Source: Rhizomys pruinosus
Taxonomy: Eukaryota; Chordata; Mammalia; Rodentia; Spalacidae
DNA: 64,000 nucleotides
Assembly (NCBI GenBank): GCA_009823505.1
Contig: VZQC01005068.1
Span: forward strand, 321,302-385,301
Reading direction: 5' to 3'
A model generated the notes under the pieces. It did no database searches. It had not been told where the DNA came from and worked only from the letters and a program-made list of their open reading frames with translations. Shown piece after piece: positions 10,554 through 21,996 of the stretch; position 1 is the stretch's first letter, and each line of letters begins with the position of its first letter. The translations under genes and the position numbers were made by a program.

Positions 10554-11761
10554 CATTGTTAGGATTATATGTAGTCCCCAGATTCTATTGTTAGTGTGTA
10601 CAGAAGTAGAAGAGAAAGGATATAAATGCTTCACAAATTGGAAGAAATTTGCTAATCAGTTTTGCTTATAGCAAACCAAAGAATTCGAGAAGAGTTAACA
10701 CTTTGCCTGTAGATTTGTGGACTGAAAAATAATGGCAGCAGCTGTGATAGACTAGCTACTCTTCCATATATCACTTCTAAAAACAAACTAATCCTACTAT
10801 TCTTACTCCTGTCAGCTCAATGAGTAGTTCATCTTCTTCCATAACATTAAGGGAGAGAAATCTTCTAGATGGGCGGAAAACAATTTAAACTCAGTGACAT
10901 CGAAGAGAAGAAGAACAAATTGACTCTCAGACACCTAGGCTGCAGCCCAGAGATGAGGATGGAGTTGAAATTAATACAGAAACTTCAGGACATCATTTAT
11001 TTCATGAAAATAAGTTTCAAAGAAGTATTGAAGGAGGGGAGAGCACTCTGGTGAGACAGAGAGTAAAGTCCAAACCCAAGCTTTATTATCCTACTCTGGT
11101 ATGGATAAGGTAGAACTGAATACTGAGATTAGATCATTCAACTGCCTGCAAAGTAAGACCTATTTTATAGTGTCCAAAATGCTCTGCTCATTCAAAACAT
11201 CAACAGATTTTATGAAATACAAATTCGTGGTCTTTGTCCTAGATATTCTTATTTGTAACCACTGGATTAGAGATCCTTGAATTCCTATTAGAAGCTACAA
11301 ATGAATTAGAGGCTGCAATCAATTATACTCAATATACTTGCAGCCCATTAATTCTATGTTATCATACAGAAAACTAAATATGTATAAATTCTAAAGGATA
11401 AAAGCAGAGGGAATATTCAGAATCATAAGTGAGTTTGAAGTCCCATGCTTATTAATACATGGTGCTACAAGTGGTATATGCTGGAAGGTGCTTCAAGCAA
11501 ATTGTAAGTCTAAAAAATCTGCTATCCACTTTTTTCTATGATTTCCTATGTACCTTGAAATACTTTTACATAATTGAGCTTCTTGGGAAGTAGAGGCCAT
11601 TAATAAAAATATCTTTGATTTTCAACACACTTTCTATTACAACATAAAGATCCCTTTAATTCCTTTTTTTCTCCTTAATTCCTATTACATTGCCAGACCT
11701 TCAAAGGATCATTAGTTTCACGACTTCAATAGCTACTGCCTCTGCAATATAAAGAAGAGAG

Positions 11762-11763
<2 letters not shown>
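10551..11763. other. Unannotated interval
   Basis: About 1.2 kb with no recognised repeat. A 61-codon plus frame at 10869-11054 has no detectable domain and no homologue that I recognise. Confidence 0.45.

Positions 11764-11811
<48 letters not shown>
11764..11811. repeat. (GA)n microsatellite
   Basis: About 22 GA units, not obviously attached to a SINE. Confidence 0.95.
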
Positions 11812-11812
<1 letters not shown>

Positions 11813-11949
11813 AAATGACCCTAGAGAATGTTCACTGTTCTTCTTCATACATGTGCTTTATAAACAGAACACTGTAAGTGCGGGTACTTTCTTTCTTAGC
11901 TATTGCATTTTTATCCCTTGAGTCACAGCACTTTTAAGTTCTATGTTTT

Positions 11950-12155
11950 GATCTCAATGGATGACTCAGCACATATTTCTCTTGCAGAAGACTCAGCTTT
12001 GGCTCCTAATATCCTCATTAGGTGAGTCTCAACTATCTCCACACACCACAGCTCTAGGGCACCTGATGCTCAGCTCTGGCCTCCATGGGCACTGTAAGCA
12101 TGAGGTGCACACACATACACTTGGACACACATACACATAAAATAATAAAACTTAA
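11950..12155 (+). repeat. Old B2/B4-related SINE
   Basis: 'ggatgactcagcacatatttctcttgcagaagactcag' is a decayed tRNA-like head. The 3' part 'tggcctccatgggcactg...acacacatacacataaaat' is typical of B2/RSINE tails. Confidence 0.5.
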
Positions 12156-12204
12156 AATGTCATTTTCCTGAATTAGATGAATTCACCTTAAACTTAAGCA
12201 GAAC

Positions 12205-12595
12205 TGAATTTTCTGTGTTCATTGTATTATTTTATTGCTGTGATAAAATAGTTGGCAGAAAAAGAGGAGAAAATATTTATTCTGGTTCATGGATTCAGAC
12301 ATTGCAGGTCATCGAAGGGAGCCTGGAGCATGGCATGGTGTAGCAAGGCAGCAGGAAGCACAGCAACCAAGAACTGTAGATCTTTCCTCATTTACTACAT
12401 TGCACATCTGGATGTGAGGTGATGCCACACGCAATCATGGCAAACTTTCCTCTACTTACTTAACCCTCTCTGGACACGCCTTCATACATACATCCAGAGA
12501 TGTGTTTTACTAAACCTTTGAATGTTTGCTTCCCAGTGCAATCAAGCTGAACATAATTAACCATTATAACACCACCCAAATCCTATAAGTAATTT
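12205..12595 (-). mobile_element. Old MaLR LTR, ORR1-like
   Basis: Reverse-strand LTR. 'ttgctgtgataaaatagttgg' at the LTR 3' end, 'aaatatttattctggttcatgg' (poly-A-signal region inverted), 'ggcatggtgtagcaagg', then 'atccagagatgtgttttac' and 'aattaaccattataacaccacc' at the LTR 5' end. Strongly diverged. Confidence 0.6.
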
Positions 12596-12679
12596 CACAT
12601 TTCAAATGAAATATATAATCCAAAAATAGATCCTAGGTGGGGAAATTTGGGCCTTAGTAAATGACACATTTAGGGAAGG

Positions 12680-13410
12680 TTGATGTATTATATGGGTACC
12701 CCTTGGGTATATAACCATAAGACTCATCCTACCACAGAGATATATGCAAACCCATGTTTGTTGCAGCTCTCTTCACAATAGCAAAGAGCTGTAACCAAGT
12801 GCCCCTCAACAGATGAGTGGGTAAAGAAAATTTGGTACATCTACACAATGGAGTTCTATGTATCAGTAAAGAAAGATGACATCATGAACTTTGCAGGTAA
12901 ATGGATGGAACTGGAAGCCATTATGCTAAGTGAAGTAAGACAGTCCCAGAAAAACAAATGATGAATGGTATCCCTCATTTGTGGATGCTAGCACCAAGTA
13001 CCTAGTTATAAGGCAAACTGAGCAATGTTAATGTTATATTCCTCTTTAGCTGAAAGAAACTCTGCTCCTATAATGTGAATTGCTTAACAGGGTCTATAAT
13101 TAACTTACTACTTACTTTCAAACTTTGTAATTTTGGTATACGGGTGGAGGGTTGTATATGCATATTTTAGAGTAATATAAGATTAAAAAGGAAAAGTCTG
13201 AATCCTGAAATATGATTGGGAAATAACATACAGTTAAATTTCAGAGGACAAAATTATACATATATATGTATATATATATATTCACATATGTATAATTTTG
13301 TGTATATATATATAAATTATATATATATATATTTCTTAATATATATTATAATATAAATTGCATGTGTTGAAGCAATACAATTGGAGGAATCAACAACAAG
13401 AAAAGAACTG
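12680..13410 (+). mobile_element. L1 ORF2 3' end and 3'UTR, left part
   Basis: Forward L1. 'gggtatataaccataagactcatcc', 'cacaatagcaaagagctgtaaccaag', 'caacagatgagtgggtaaag', 'tacacaatggagttctatg' and 'ggaactggaagccattatgc' are the conserved codons of the ORF2 C-terminus, now with stops. The 3'UTR follows, with a TA-rich expansion at 13257-13360. The element is interrupted at 13411 by a solo LTR and resumes at 13772. Confidence 0.85.
13257..13360. repeat. TA-rich low-complexity tract
   Basis: Imperfect TA/TATG runs inside the L1 3'UTR, absent from the sister 3'UTR at 49.9-50.2 kb, so a later local expansion. Confidence 0.8.
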
Positions 13411-13771
13411 TGTGTTAATCACTTTTCTGTTGCTGTGATAAACACCATGACCAAGGAACTTATAAAAGGAAGAGTTTATTTGAGCTTACAATTGACGGTT
13501 CCAGGGAATTAGAGTCCACTGTGGTGGGGAGGCATGGTGGCTGGAGCTGGAGCAGCAAGCCAAGGTTCACATCTTCCAATGAGCACAAGAAGCCAAGAGA
13601 GAGACATTGGAGACTGCAAGGCTTGTTAATCTCATTAAGCCTGCCGCCAATGATGTACTTCCTCCAGCACAGCCACACCTTCTAGGACCTCCCAAAACAG
13701 GGCCACCAACTGGGGACAAAATGTCTCAATACTTACAGCCTATGGAGGACATTTTCATTCAAACCACCACA
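13411..13771 (-). mobile_element. Solo MaLR LTR (MT-type)
   Basis: Reverse-strand 361-bp LTR with ends TGTGTTAATCAC... and ...TTCAAACCACCACA, about the same length as the LTRs of the complete copies here. It is flanked by a perfect 5-bp TSD (aactg, 13406-13410 and 13772-13776), and the host L1 3'UTR is continuous across it. Formed either by LTR-LTR recombination or as a solo end product. Confidence 0.95.
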
Positions 13772-13985
13772 AACTGGAACAAAGAACCAACTGAAACTGT
13801 AAAGTTCTCCCCCAAACAATAATACTCTGCTTTGGAAAACATTAAAAAGACTCAGAAAAAGATATAAGACATGTATGGCAGAATGCATGAACTCAGGTGG
13901 GGTGGGGGTCATGGAAAGGGACTAAATTGGACTGAGAAATGATGTATGAAATGACAAAAACTTCGATAAAATATTTAAAAAAATA
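13772..13985 (+). mobile_element. L1 3'UTR, right part
   Basis: Continuation of the L1 split at 13411. 'ggcagaatgcatgaactcaggtggggtggggg' and the tail 'gatgtatgaaatgacaaaaac...ataaaatatttaaaaaaa' match the L1 tails at 50.1, 52.97 and (inverted) 23.9, 25.4, 33.8 and 51.6 kb. Confidence 0.85.
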
Positions 13986-14149
13986 CTTTCCTACATACCA
14001 TGAGAGGAAAATCTGCCTTTGCTACTATATGTTCAGCCCAAATAATAAATGTTAATATTATATATAAACAATTTCAATTTCTTACTCATAATTATTGTAC
14101 AGCTGTAGAGCATACACATAGATTGTCTTGCATGAAACAATCAATGAAA

Positions 14150-14700
14150 AACTTAAAATGGGCAAAAATCAAGCCTTTCTAAGTTGCCAAACAAGATGAT
14201 GATGACTACATCATTACATGAAAGGAATACTCCTTGTACCAGAAGGAACATCGCTGAAGATTGGGCAGAATGGTTGAAATAGGCAGAAGACGGGAAAGGC
14301 CCATGAATGCTGTCTTCTGGGACTGTCAAGCTGCTCAGGACTTCACAGAAGTCACATCTTCCTGCCCTGCAGCTGCGTAAAACAAGACCTGCCAACAGTC
14401 ATCAGTCATAGTGGATTAGGGGCCTGTGTCTCCCTGTTGAGCTATGTGTTAGTGACAGAATTCTGGGGAAGGATAGACATTTTCTTCAGTTGTCTATCCC
14501 AGCTGAGCCCACCGTGCTCCACAGTATAGCTGCAAATCCATGGGCACAGAGACAACACTGGTTAAACTCAGCAGACATCACAAAATTTTACAAAGACAAG
14601 AAAGTGGAAGAGGTACTTCTAAGGAGGAGGGGAGTTAATGGAGAGAGGAAGATGAGAGAGGTTAGAGTGATAGGAATCCTTTAAATACACATATAAAATA
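14150..14700 (+). mobile_element. L1 (Lx-like) 3'UTR fragment
   Basis: 'ggaacatcgctgaagattgggcag', 'ggaaaggcccatgaatgctgtcttctggga', 'acttcacagaagtcac' and the purine-rich 'ggaggggagttaatggagagagg' resemble old murid L1 3'UTR. The 80-codon minus frame at 14153-14395 is antisense to this and not supported as a gene. Confidence 0.5.
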
Positions 14701-15300
14701 GAGTGAGGCATAGTGCAGTTGGGTCAATTTTCTTCTTTTGATTAATTCACTTTTTCATTTTAATTGAATTTTTGAGAGTGCATAAATATATTTTATCATA
14801 TTTATTTATAGGCAAACAATAGTTAAGATTTTCTTTATCCTCAAGGGAAAACTTGTGCAGTTTGACTTGCCTCTAATTTAAAGGAGAAAACACCTAGGGC
14901 AAATGCTTAGATTTGAAAAGACCATAATTTGAAACTTTTTTTGACTTTTCCAGTCAGTGTAAATACTGGAGAATTGCTGTTTGACACACGGCCATATCAT
15001 CAAGAAATTGGAAGGAGTTGCACCATGTCCAGCCAGCTCCTTCTACTGTATTCTGATGCAAGAAACTTCCAAGACTTAAAATACTGTGCATCACCTCTCT
15101 CCCCTAAACAAAGCATTTAACAAATCTATTTCTAGTAGAGAAAGTTTGAGGAAGAATTACCAACATTCTGCACTTTGAGTATGGGAGAAGCTAACTCTGG
15201 TCCAATCTAAAAGGACAAAATTCTTTTGGTAGGAATATTTATAGCTACAGAAAATAGACCATATCCAACTCTAATCTACAATTTGGTTGAAAATAACAAA
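14701..15300. other. Unannotated interval
   Basis: No recognised repeat family. The 63-codon plus frame at 14929-15120 has no recognisable domain. Confidence 0.45.
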
Positions 15301-15309
15301 AAAGTGCCT

Positions 15310-15537
15310 GAGGGGCTAGAGAGATGGCTCAGCCATCAATAGCACTAGATGATTTTGCATAAGACCCAGGTTTCATTCCCAGAACCCACATGGCAGCTAA
15401 CAACTGTCTGTAATCCTAGTTCCAAGGGAACCTGAACCCTTCTTCTGACCTTCATGGGCATTACAGGACATGGGTGATATCTACATACATGTAGTCATTA
15501 CACTCATACACATGAAAAAGATAATACATTTCTTTTT
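15310..15537 (+). repeat. B2 SINE (older type, no duplication)
   Basis: Forward: 'aggggctagagagatggctcagc', 'tttcattcccagaacccacatgg', 'tgtaatcctagttccaaggg', 'tcttctgaccttcatgg'. It is flanked by a perfect 9-bp TSD (aaagtgcct, 15301-15309 and 15538-15546). Confidence 0.9.
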
Positions 15538-15546
15538 AAAGTGCCT

Positions 15547-16029
15547 TAATTTTTATTCCTGAATTTCAGCATTTCAATATTTCTCTCTGACTTTGACTAT
15601 AGCAGAATCCTACCAACTTACTTCCATAATTCTCCCTTGGCAAAGAACCAAAAAGGAGGTGATCAACCTTCACCTTAGCTTTGTTCTATTGGTAAGGAAA
15701 AAAGACAGTTTCTACCCAACCCAACGGGTACAGAACAGATCTAACACTTTGCAGTCATTTTGAGATGTGTCTGCAAAATAGTGACTCAACAGTCCTCCCA
15801 AGGGTTGCTAGAAACTCCAGTAGATATGTCCTGATGCTCAATAGAAATATTTGCTGAGGCTTTGAAATGCTAGCTGTAACTAAAAGCTTCAGTCACTTTT
15901 TAATTAAATGATAATTGAAACTTAAGAAAAAATGCTATGAAATAAAAGAAAGATTTGGAAAAGGCACTCAAAGTATGTATTACAAATATCTGAGATTTAC
16001 TTCACATATTAAAGTGGATTCTATAGTTT
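15547..16029. other. Unannotated interval
   Basis: No recognised repeat or gene. Confidence 0.4.
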
Positions 16030-16232
16030 TTAAATTTATTTTATTTATGTGCTAGTTTGTTTGCTTGTCTATATGTGTACCACATGTATATATTGGCCAC
16101 AGAGGCCAGAAGAGGGTGATGGAACTGGAATTACAGGCAGTTGTGTGCCACTCCATATAAGTGCTGGGAAGCAAACATGGATCCTCTGGAAGGGCAACAA
16201 GAGTTCTTAACTTCTGAGCCACCTCTGTAGCC
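16030..16232 (-). repeat. Old B2/B3-type SINE
   Basis: Reverse-strand: 'tttatgtgctagtttgtttgc', 'agaggccagaagagggtgatgg', 'gaattacaggcagttgtg', and the head 'cttctgagccacctctgtagcct'. Confidence 0.75.
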
Positions 16233-16717
16233 TCTGAAGTCCATTTTAAATAATAACTTAACTGCAGGAAATATAAAAGGTGGAAAATAGGAGATAAGAG
16301 GTCCAATACACAATACCAAATTAAAATAATCAGAAGAAAGGATAATCTGCCTTGTATTTCTGTTATATTCATATAACCATATGATAACTTTATATTCAAC
16401 ATTGTAAAGTTGAAAAGGATAGTTGTAAATATTGAGGATATTTAGGGTGAAAGAAATTGAACAGATTCTACCTACAGAAATGACTTTACTTCAGAAAAAA
16501 GTATTCCTGATATATCCAACACAAAGTGAGAAAAATAACTCAAGAAAATAGAAAACCTATGTCTTGTATCAGATATCTAATTTCAGGGCAGTAAATGAAG
16601 AATGTGCAGAGCTCCAGCACCACCACGGAGCTGATTCCCATCCTGCCCCAAGAGTGTCTCACATAGATCAGTTCATGTCATTCTATCACGCTTAAAGAAC
16701 ACACAACACTGTCTTTC
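16233..16717. other. Unannotated interval
   Basis: No recognised repeat. The 116-codon minus frame at 16052-16402 starts here but runs through the antisense SINE and is not credible as a gene. Confidence 0.4.
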
Positions 16718-16882
16718 CAAGACTAGAGCAATAGCTCAGCAGTTCAAACCATGTACTGCTACAAAGAAGCTAAGCTCAGTTCCCAGCATCCACAGAGAAC
16801 AGCTCATAATTGTTTCTGGCCTTGATGAGTGCAGACACACACACACTCATACACACACACACACACACAAACATTTTAAATA
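16718..16882 (+). repeat. RSINE/B4-type SINE with (CA)n tail
   Basis: 'gactagagcaatagctcagcagttcaaaccatg' head, 'ctcagttcccagcatccac', then a (CA)n tail at about 16835-16870. Confidence 0.6.
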
Positions 16883-17073
16883 TTGTATACGAAAAAGACA
16901 AAGTAGAGAATCTCAGCAGATATGCTTTGTTAACATCAGTACCTGCTAACACAAGGTTTCCTCAAGAAGACTGGTCATTGTGCCACTCTTTGATGAGAGT
17001 AATGTCAAAGAATTTGCAGATATGTTATAAAATCGTCACTACTTTCCCATATTCCTGTTGTTGCTTTTCCCAG

Positions 17074-17431
17074 TGTATTAGTCACTTTTCTGTTGCCGTG
17101 ATAAAGCACCATGACCAAGGAATTTATAAAAGGAAGATATTATTTGAGCTTACAATTGATGGTTCCAGGGAATTAGAGTCCATTGTGGCGGGAGGCATGG
17201 CGGCTGGAGACTGGAGCAGCAAACCGAGGGTCACATCTCGCAATCAGCACAAGAAGCAGAGAGAGCAACTGTAGACCATGAGGCTTGTTAAAACTCACTA
17301 AGCCTGCCCCCAATAATGCACTTCCTCCAGCATGGCCACACCTTCTAAGACCTCCAAAAACAGTGCCACCAACTGGAGACAAATGTCTGAATACTTACAG
17401 CCTATGGGCGACACTCATTCAAACCACCATA
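17074..17431 (-). repeat. MaLR element 1, 3' LTR
   Basis: Begins TGTATTAGTCAC (reverse of ...GTGACTAATACA) and ends ...CAAACCACCATA, so the LTR terminal TG has mutated to TA. The inverted AATAAA lies in the 'gagcttaca/tttatttgag' region. The adjoining 'ttccactccctggcccccat' at 17432 is the inverted polypurine tract. Confidence 0.9.
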
Positions 17432-17824
17432 TTCCACTCCCTGGCCCCCATAGGCTCCTGACCATATAAAATGCAAAATGCATTTAGTCCAACCTTAAAA
17501 GTCCCCACAGTCTTTACCAGTCTCAATACCATTCAAAAGTCCACAGACCAAAGTCTCCTCTGAGACTCAGGCCAATCTACCAAACTGTAAGCTCCTGTAA
17601 AATCAAAAGACAAATTACATACTCCCAACATACAGTGGAACCGAATACACATCCCCATCCCAAAAGGGAGGAATAGAGGCATAGTGAGGAAATACTGGAC
17701 CCAAACAAGACCAAAAACCTGCAGGGCAAACACCAAGTCCAGGAGCTCCACATGCAACTTCTGGGACTTGACTTCCAAAGGACTTAGATGGCTCAGCAGT
17801 TCCAGCTTTGCTTGCAACATACAT

Positions 17825-18070
17825 CTATTTCTTAGGCCAGTACCACTCTCCATATGCAGCTCTCCTTGGCAAATATCTCACAGGTCTGGCATCTCGAATG
17901 TCTTCTTGGGGTCTCTGCTGCCAAGCAGACTTCACATTCACGGCTTCATGCAATGGCCTATCAGGGCCTACTTTATGTAGGGACACCCCTGCTGCACTCT
18001 GCCTGACCTTGGCAGATCTCGGAAACCATGGAGGAAGAACTGATGACCCCTTCACGCTTGCAAACTTCAT
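17825..18070 (-). other. MaLR element 1 open frame B (broken)
   Basis: 81-codon minus frame starting MKFASVKGSSVLPPW, colinear with frame B of elements 2 and 3 (same SSVLPP, RRPQED and RPVRYLPRR blocks). Here it ends at a stop after about 80 residues. The remainder of the same protein continues as an open frame at 17615-17824. Function unknown and no retroviral domain seen. This may be a vestigial or chance frame. Confidence 0.6.
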
Positions 18071-18121
18071 GCCTCTAAAGCCAGCACCACGTGAATGAAA
18101 TTGCCAAATCTGGCTGCAAGT

Positions 18122-18550
18122 TCAGGATGGAATCTCTCCTACTTTAACCACATTTGCAATTTTTCTTTGCCCTGGACTTGGAGCAGTAGAAAATGCTTTC
18201 AGTATTTTCCTTTCAAAAGCTGGAGGATTAGCTGGGTGTGGTCTTGCCCTGAAGGTACTGATTCTTTTGTTTACTTGTAAATCTCCAGGCCTCTCCTTAA
18301 TCACTTTAGTCTCCTTATGAAAGGGAGCCTCTCCTTCACATGCCTTGGCCCCATGTTTAATCTTCCTAGTGCAGTTATCAGATCCAAACTGTACATTCTG
18401 CATTTCCTTCTGCCCTATTTGCTCTTCTTCACTGTAGATCTGCACAATATTCACCATTAAAAACCATGCCATGATTTCTACATTAGGCTGTCTTGAAATA
18501 TCCTCCACCAAAGACATCAGTCCATTGCTTTTCAACTTAGCATCAGGCAA
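18122..18550 (-). other. MaLR element 1 open frame A
   Basis: 142-codon minus frame beginning MPDAKLKSNGLMSLVEDI. The same frame is open in element 2 (27062-27508) and broken by stops in element 3. It is hydrophilic, Lys/Glu-rich, with no zinc knuckle or protease motif. Not a recognised protein. Confidence 0.6.
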
Positions 18551-18808
18551 GCATTTGGGCTGTGGGCAAAATGCTGCCAGACTCTATCAAAATATCCCAG
18601 TTTCTGCCTAAGTCTTTATTTTGCCCTGGAACCACATCTTTTGCAGCCATACTTTCTTCCAGGCCTCCACTAGAATGGCTCTTTAAACTCTGCTTACAGT
18701 AGTCAACAGCCTTTCTAGCCCAAAGCTCCAAAGTCTTCTACATTTCTCCAAACATCCACATGGTCAGGTTCTTCACAGCCAACAGCCCACTCTCTAGTAC
18801 TAAATTAC

Positions 18809-19162
18809 TGTATTAGTCACTTTTCTGTTGCTGTGATAAAGCACCATGTCCAAAGAATTTATAAAAGGAAGAGTTTATTTGAGCTTATAATTGATGGTTC
18901 CAGGGAATTAGAGTCAATTGTGGCGGGAGGCATGGCAGCTGGAGACTGGAGCAGCAAACCGAGAGTCACATCTCACAATCAGCACAGGAAGCAGAGAGAG
19001 AGCAACTGTAGACCATGAGGCTTGTTAAAACTCACTAAGCCTGCCCCCAACAACGCACTTCCTCCAGCACACCTTCTAAGACCTCCAAAAACAGTGCCAC
19101 CAACTGCAGACAAATGTCTGAATACTTACAGTCTATGCGGGACACTCATTCAAACCACCACA
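18809..19162 (-). repeat. MaLR element 1, 5' LTR
   Basis: Ends TGTATTAGTCAC... and ...CATTCAAACCACCACA. Just inside it (about 18790-18808) the primer-site equivalent 'agtactagagagtgggctg' (read from the minus strand) is decayed relative to element 3. Confidence 0.9.
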
Positions 19163-19167
19163 GCCAG

Positions 19168-20047
19168 GATTAGAGCTTAGAGTGGAGAAATTAGGTAAAA
19201 AATAGTTGTTATATTTGGCTATTGGTTTGGCAAACACCAATCAAAAGACAAACACCTTTCTTGGGTACATGCTTCCAGTCATTCGAAATTTATTCTGAAG
19301 TCACATGTACACCACCTAATTTCCTTAAGAATTGCCATTTTTACTAGCTCCTCACAGGTCTCTTCTCATAGTTATGTTAGTGCCAACACACATCTCCTCT
19401 CACTGCAAACCTCTACCATATAAAAGTTGTCATGATGAGTGGGCATAGTCACTGTCTGTAGCAGTTAGTTTTATGCTGGTAACAAATGTCTCTGACTAAA
19501 AAGTGATAGACCTGATGCTGGCTTAACACTATCTGCTCTTTCCCAATCCTTACCATGACAGGGAGATTCAGCCTACTTTCTTCTTTCAGTAGTTGCTATT
19601 TGAGAAGTGGGTGCTCCTTCTAATGTGCCCACAAAACTTCAGGTTTCATGTAAGTTTTCCTCAAATTCCCTTCACCACGTTTCACAGTCTCATGGGTGTT
19701 GTTGGGGTGGGAGACAGAGAAAGAAGCCAAGTGGATCTATATTTGCAAAACTTCATTGAAATCTCTTTTAAAATTCCAAGTCTTTTATAAGAGTTGGAGG
19801 TAGGTGATGGTGATGGAGTTGACACAGGATTTGTTCTGATACACTTTTTAAGTTCTACATATTTTAGAACTTACCTTTAAAATTATAAGGTTTCAGTTAC
19901 TACCCTGGGCTTTGTGGCTTCAGCTAAATTTCTAAGACAAGCTCCCTTTTAAATTTCATGTTATAAGATAATAAACATGGTGTCTAAAGCCACACTTTAT
20001 ATACACAACAGTTTTTAGGGGTCAGACTCCCATGCTATTTTTTACTG
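19168..20047. other. Unannotated interval
   Basis: No recognised repeat or gene over about 880 bases. Confidence 0.4.
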
Positions 20048-20350
20048 TGATATGATATGGTGTTACTGTTGTGAACTTGGCACAGCCTAAAATCACTTGA
20101 GGGTCAGTATATATCAAATTACCCTGTGGACATGTCCTTGGGGAAGTGTCTTGATAGTCTTCACTGTGGGAAGGCCCAGCCTATAAGTGGACAACACCAT
20201 ACTCCGGTTGTGCCCACCGACTATGTAAGAGTAGAGAAAGCACAGTAAATACAAGCATATGTCTGTTCATTTTGCTCTGTTCTTTACCATGGATGTGACT
20301 AGCTCTTCAAATCTCCACTGCCTTGACTTCCATAAAACCGGACAACAAAT
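20048..20350 (+). mobile_element. Old MaLR LTR, MLT1/ORR1-like
   Basis: 'gttactgttgtgaacttggcacagcctaaaatcac' matches the conserved MLT1/ORR1 LTR start (gattgtcaacttgac...). 'tgggaaggcccagcct' and 'gactatgtaagagtagagaaagc' follow in the expected order. Highly diverged. Confidence 0.5.
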
Positions 20351-20839
20351 GAACAGTAGCAATCAGAGGGAGTTTTGTGAGCTACTGACTTACCAGGAAC
20401 AGAGCCTGTTGAGCTGCACAGGAGCAGGAGTGGTCAGAAGAGCAAGTGGAATGTTGAAGCGAAAGCAATTCTGTCAGCTCAGCTGACTTCCAGAGCTGAA
20501 ATTCACTTCAGATTTGAGTAAAATGAAGTCAGAGGCCAGAATTTTATAGCTGCACCCTGATGCCTCATTGAACTGGGATGTTCCCTAGGGATGGTGGAGA
20601 TACTTGCGAAAGGACTCAACTATTACTTTCCAGTAATCAGAGCAGAAATGCCTGGGTCTTGAAAACTTAGTCTGTGTACTTCTCTGCAAAAACATTGCAT
20701 GTACTTCTGACAAAAACCAAGATGTTAAGAGGGAACAAAGCAAAAAATGTTCTGCATAGACACAGAATAAGACCCCAAAGAAAATGGGGGATATGGTTCA
20801 TGGTAACCAGAGAGCTTGCTGTTCTTCCAGAAGAGCTGC
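20351..20839. other. Unannotated interval up to N gap
   Basis: No clear family. The last 30 bases ('gagagcttgctgttcttcc') look like a B2/RSINE head running into the gap. Confidence 0.4.
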
Positions 20840-20950
20840 NNNNNNNNNNNNNNNNNNNNNNNNNNNNNNNNNNNNNNNNNNNNNNNNNNNNNNNNNNNNN
20901 NNNNNNNNNNNNNNNNNNNNNNNNNNNNNNNNNNNNNNNNNNNNNNNNNN
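20840..20950. other. Assembly gap (111 N)
   Basis: Run of N. Immediately right of it is a TA microsatellite, and left of it a possible SINE head. Translations through it are meaningless. Confidence 0.99.
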
Positions 20951-20956
20951 TATAGG

Positions 20957-20958
<2 letters not shown>

Positions 20959-20988
<30 letters not shown>
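20959..20988. repeat. (TA)n microsatellite
   Basis: About 14 TA units bordering the N gap. Confidence 0.9.
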
Positions 20989-20993
<5 letters not shown>

Positions 20994-21059
20994 TGAAAAA
21001 TAAAATCTTAAAAGGTAACTCCTATATACTAGGGTCATTGGAGTCTTATTTAAAGTGTT

Positions 21060-21960
21060 AAAGATGATAAAAATATAAAATACTGCTAATACCAAATGGT
21101 AGTAAGGATGTAGAAAGATTCACTCTTTGAACTATTCTTGTTAGGAATGTAGACGATACAGCTCTTCTGTAAAATACTGTGGAAATTTCATAAAAATTAT
21201 TTCATAAAATGGGCTAATAAAAATGTAGATTTATATGGAAGCCGGTGAACATAGCAAGTTGTTTGGAAAGCCTTAACATTTGGAAACAATCCAGGTGCTC
21301 TCACAGTGGGAGAATGTATAAATAAACTTTAGGAAAATCTATAGACTGAAATGTTGCTACAAGCTAGGAGATGAACTATGGATATATTGTGAGTGTTTGA
21401 ATTATCTCAAGGATATTTTAAAACATCATGTGCTTTATTTTGTTGAATGAACATAGTATCAAACTGCCTTCTAAATAAGTATCTTTATAGTATCAAACTG
21501 CACTCTAAATAAATATCTTTAAAATCCATAGAGTAGTGTACATAAAGAAATCTCTAATGAGATTTCTTTATGTAGCGGATGGCAGTTAATTTAGACTGAC
21601 AACTGGTCAAAGTGCAGAGAATAAGTAGCTATGGAGTGTTCAGCCCCAAAGCCTCAGGGAACAACACAAAGAAGAGGGCAAGAGGATTGTAGGAGGCAGA
21701 GGTTGGGGAGGACTGCCACAAATCAGTGATTTCTAGATTTGACAGGGTCATTGCACTCATGACTTTACAGCAGCTGTGGTTGCCTACACAAGATCAAACC
21801 AGTTAACAGTCTGTCATGGATGAGAGATTGGCTCACCAGGCCCCACCCCAGATGATGAACTATTGGCAGTTATCACATATCTAGTTATATCTAATTATAC
21901 GTAATTATATATATAATTATAATGTATAATCTAAGCAATGAACTGAAAGGATTTTTTATT
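21060..21960 (+). mobile_element. Old L1 ORF2 end and 3'UTR
   Basis: 'gtttggaaagccttaacatttggaaacaatccaggtgctc' (21260-21300) is the decayed ORF2 C-terminus. The long 3'UTR block follows: 'ctggtcaaagtgcagagaataag', 'gtgttcagccccaaagcc', 'gggcaagaggattgtaggaggcagagg', 'gatttctagatttgacagggtcattgcactcatgac', 'agctgtggttgcctacacaagatcaa', 'caccaggccccaccccagatgatgaactattgg'. These are classic murid L1 3'UTR blocks in order. Confidence 0.8.
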
Positions 21961-21996
21961 CCTTTGAGGAGTATGCCATGACCATATAAGCTTCTG

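Larger units (their letters stand above)
17074..19162 (-). mobile_element. Complete MaLR element 1 (LTR-internal-LTR)
   Basis: Minus-strand ERVL-MaLR of 2089 bp, with a 358-bp LTR at 17074-17431 (3' LTR), a 1377-bp internal region and a 354-bp LTR at 18809-19162 (5' LTR). Flanking pentamers are cccag (17069-17073) and gccag (19163-19167), a TSD with one mismatch. No gag, pol or env domain is recognisable, as expected for this non-autonomous class, which is thought to be mobilised by ERV-L proteins. It lies in opposite orientation to elements 2 and 3. Confidence 0.93.

Noticed and set aside
10311..10671. Arg-Glu-rich open frames on the plus strand and Ser-Leu frames on the minus strand
   Set aside because: They are translations of the GA microsatellite and SINE sequence. 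The same holds at 58263-58555 and 60093-60532.
20667..21095. 142-codon minus frame
   Set aside because: It is open only because it crosses the N gap and a TA repeat. The same applies to the frames over 33987-34651.
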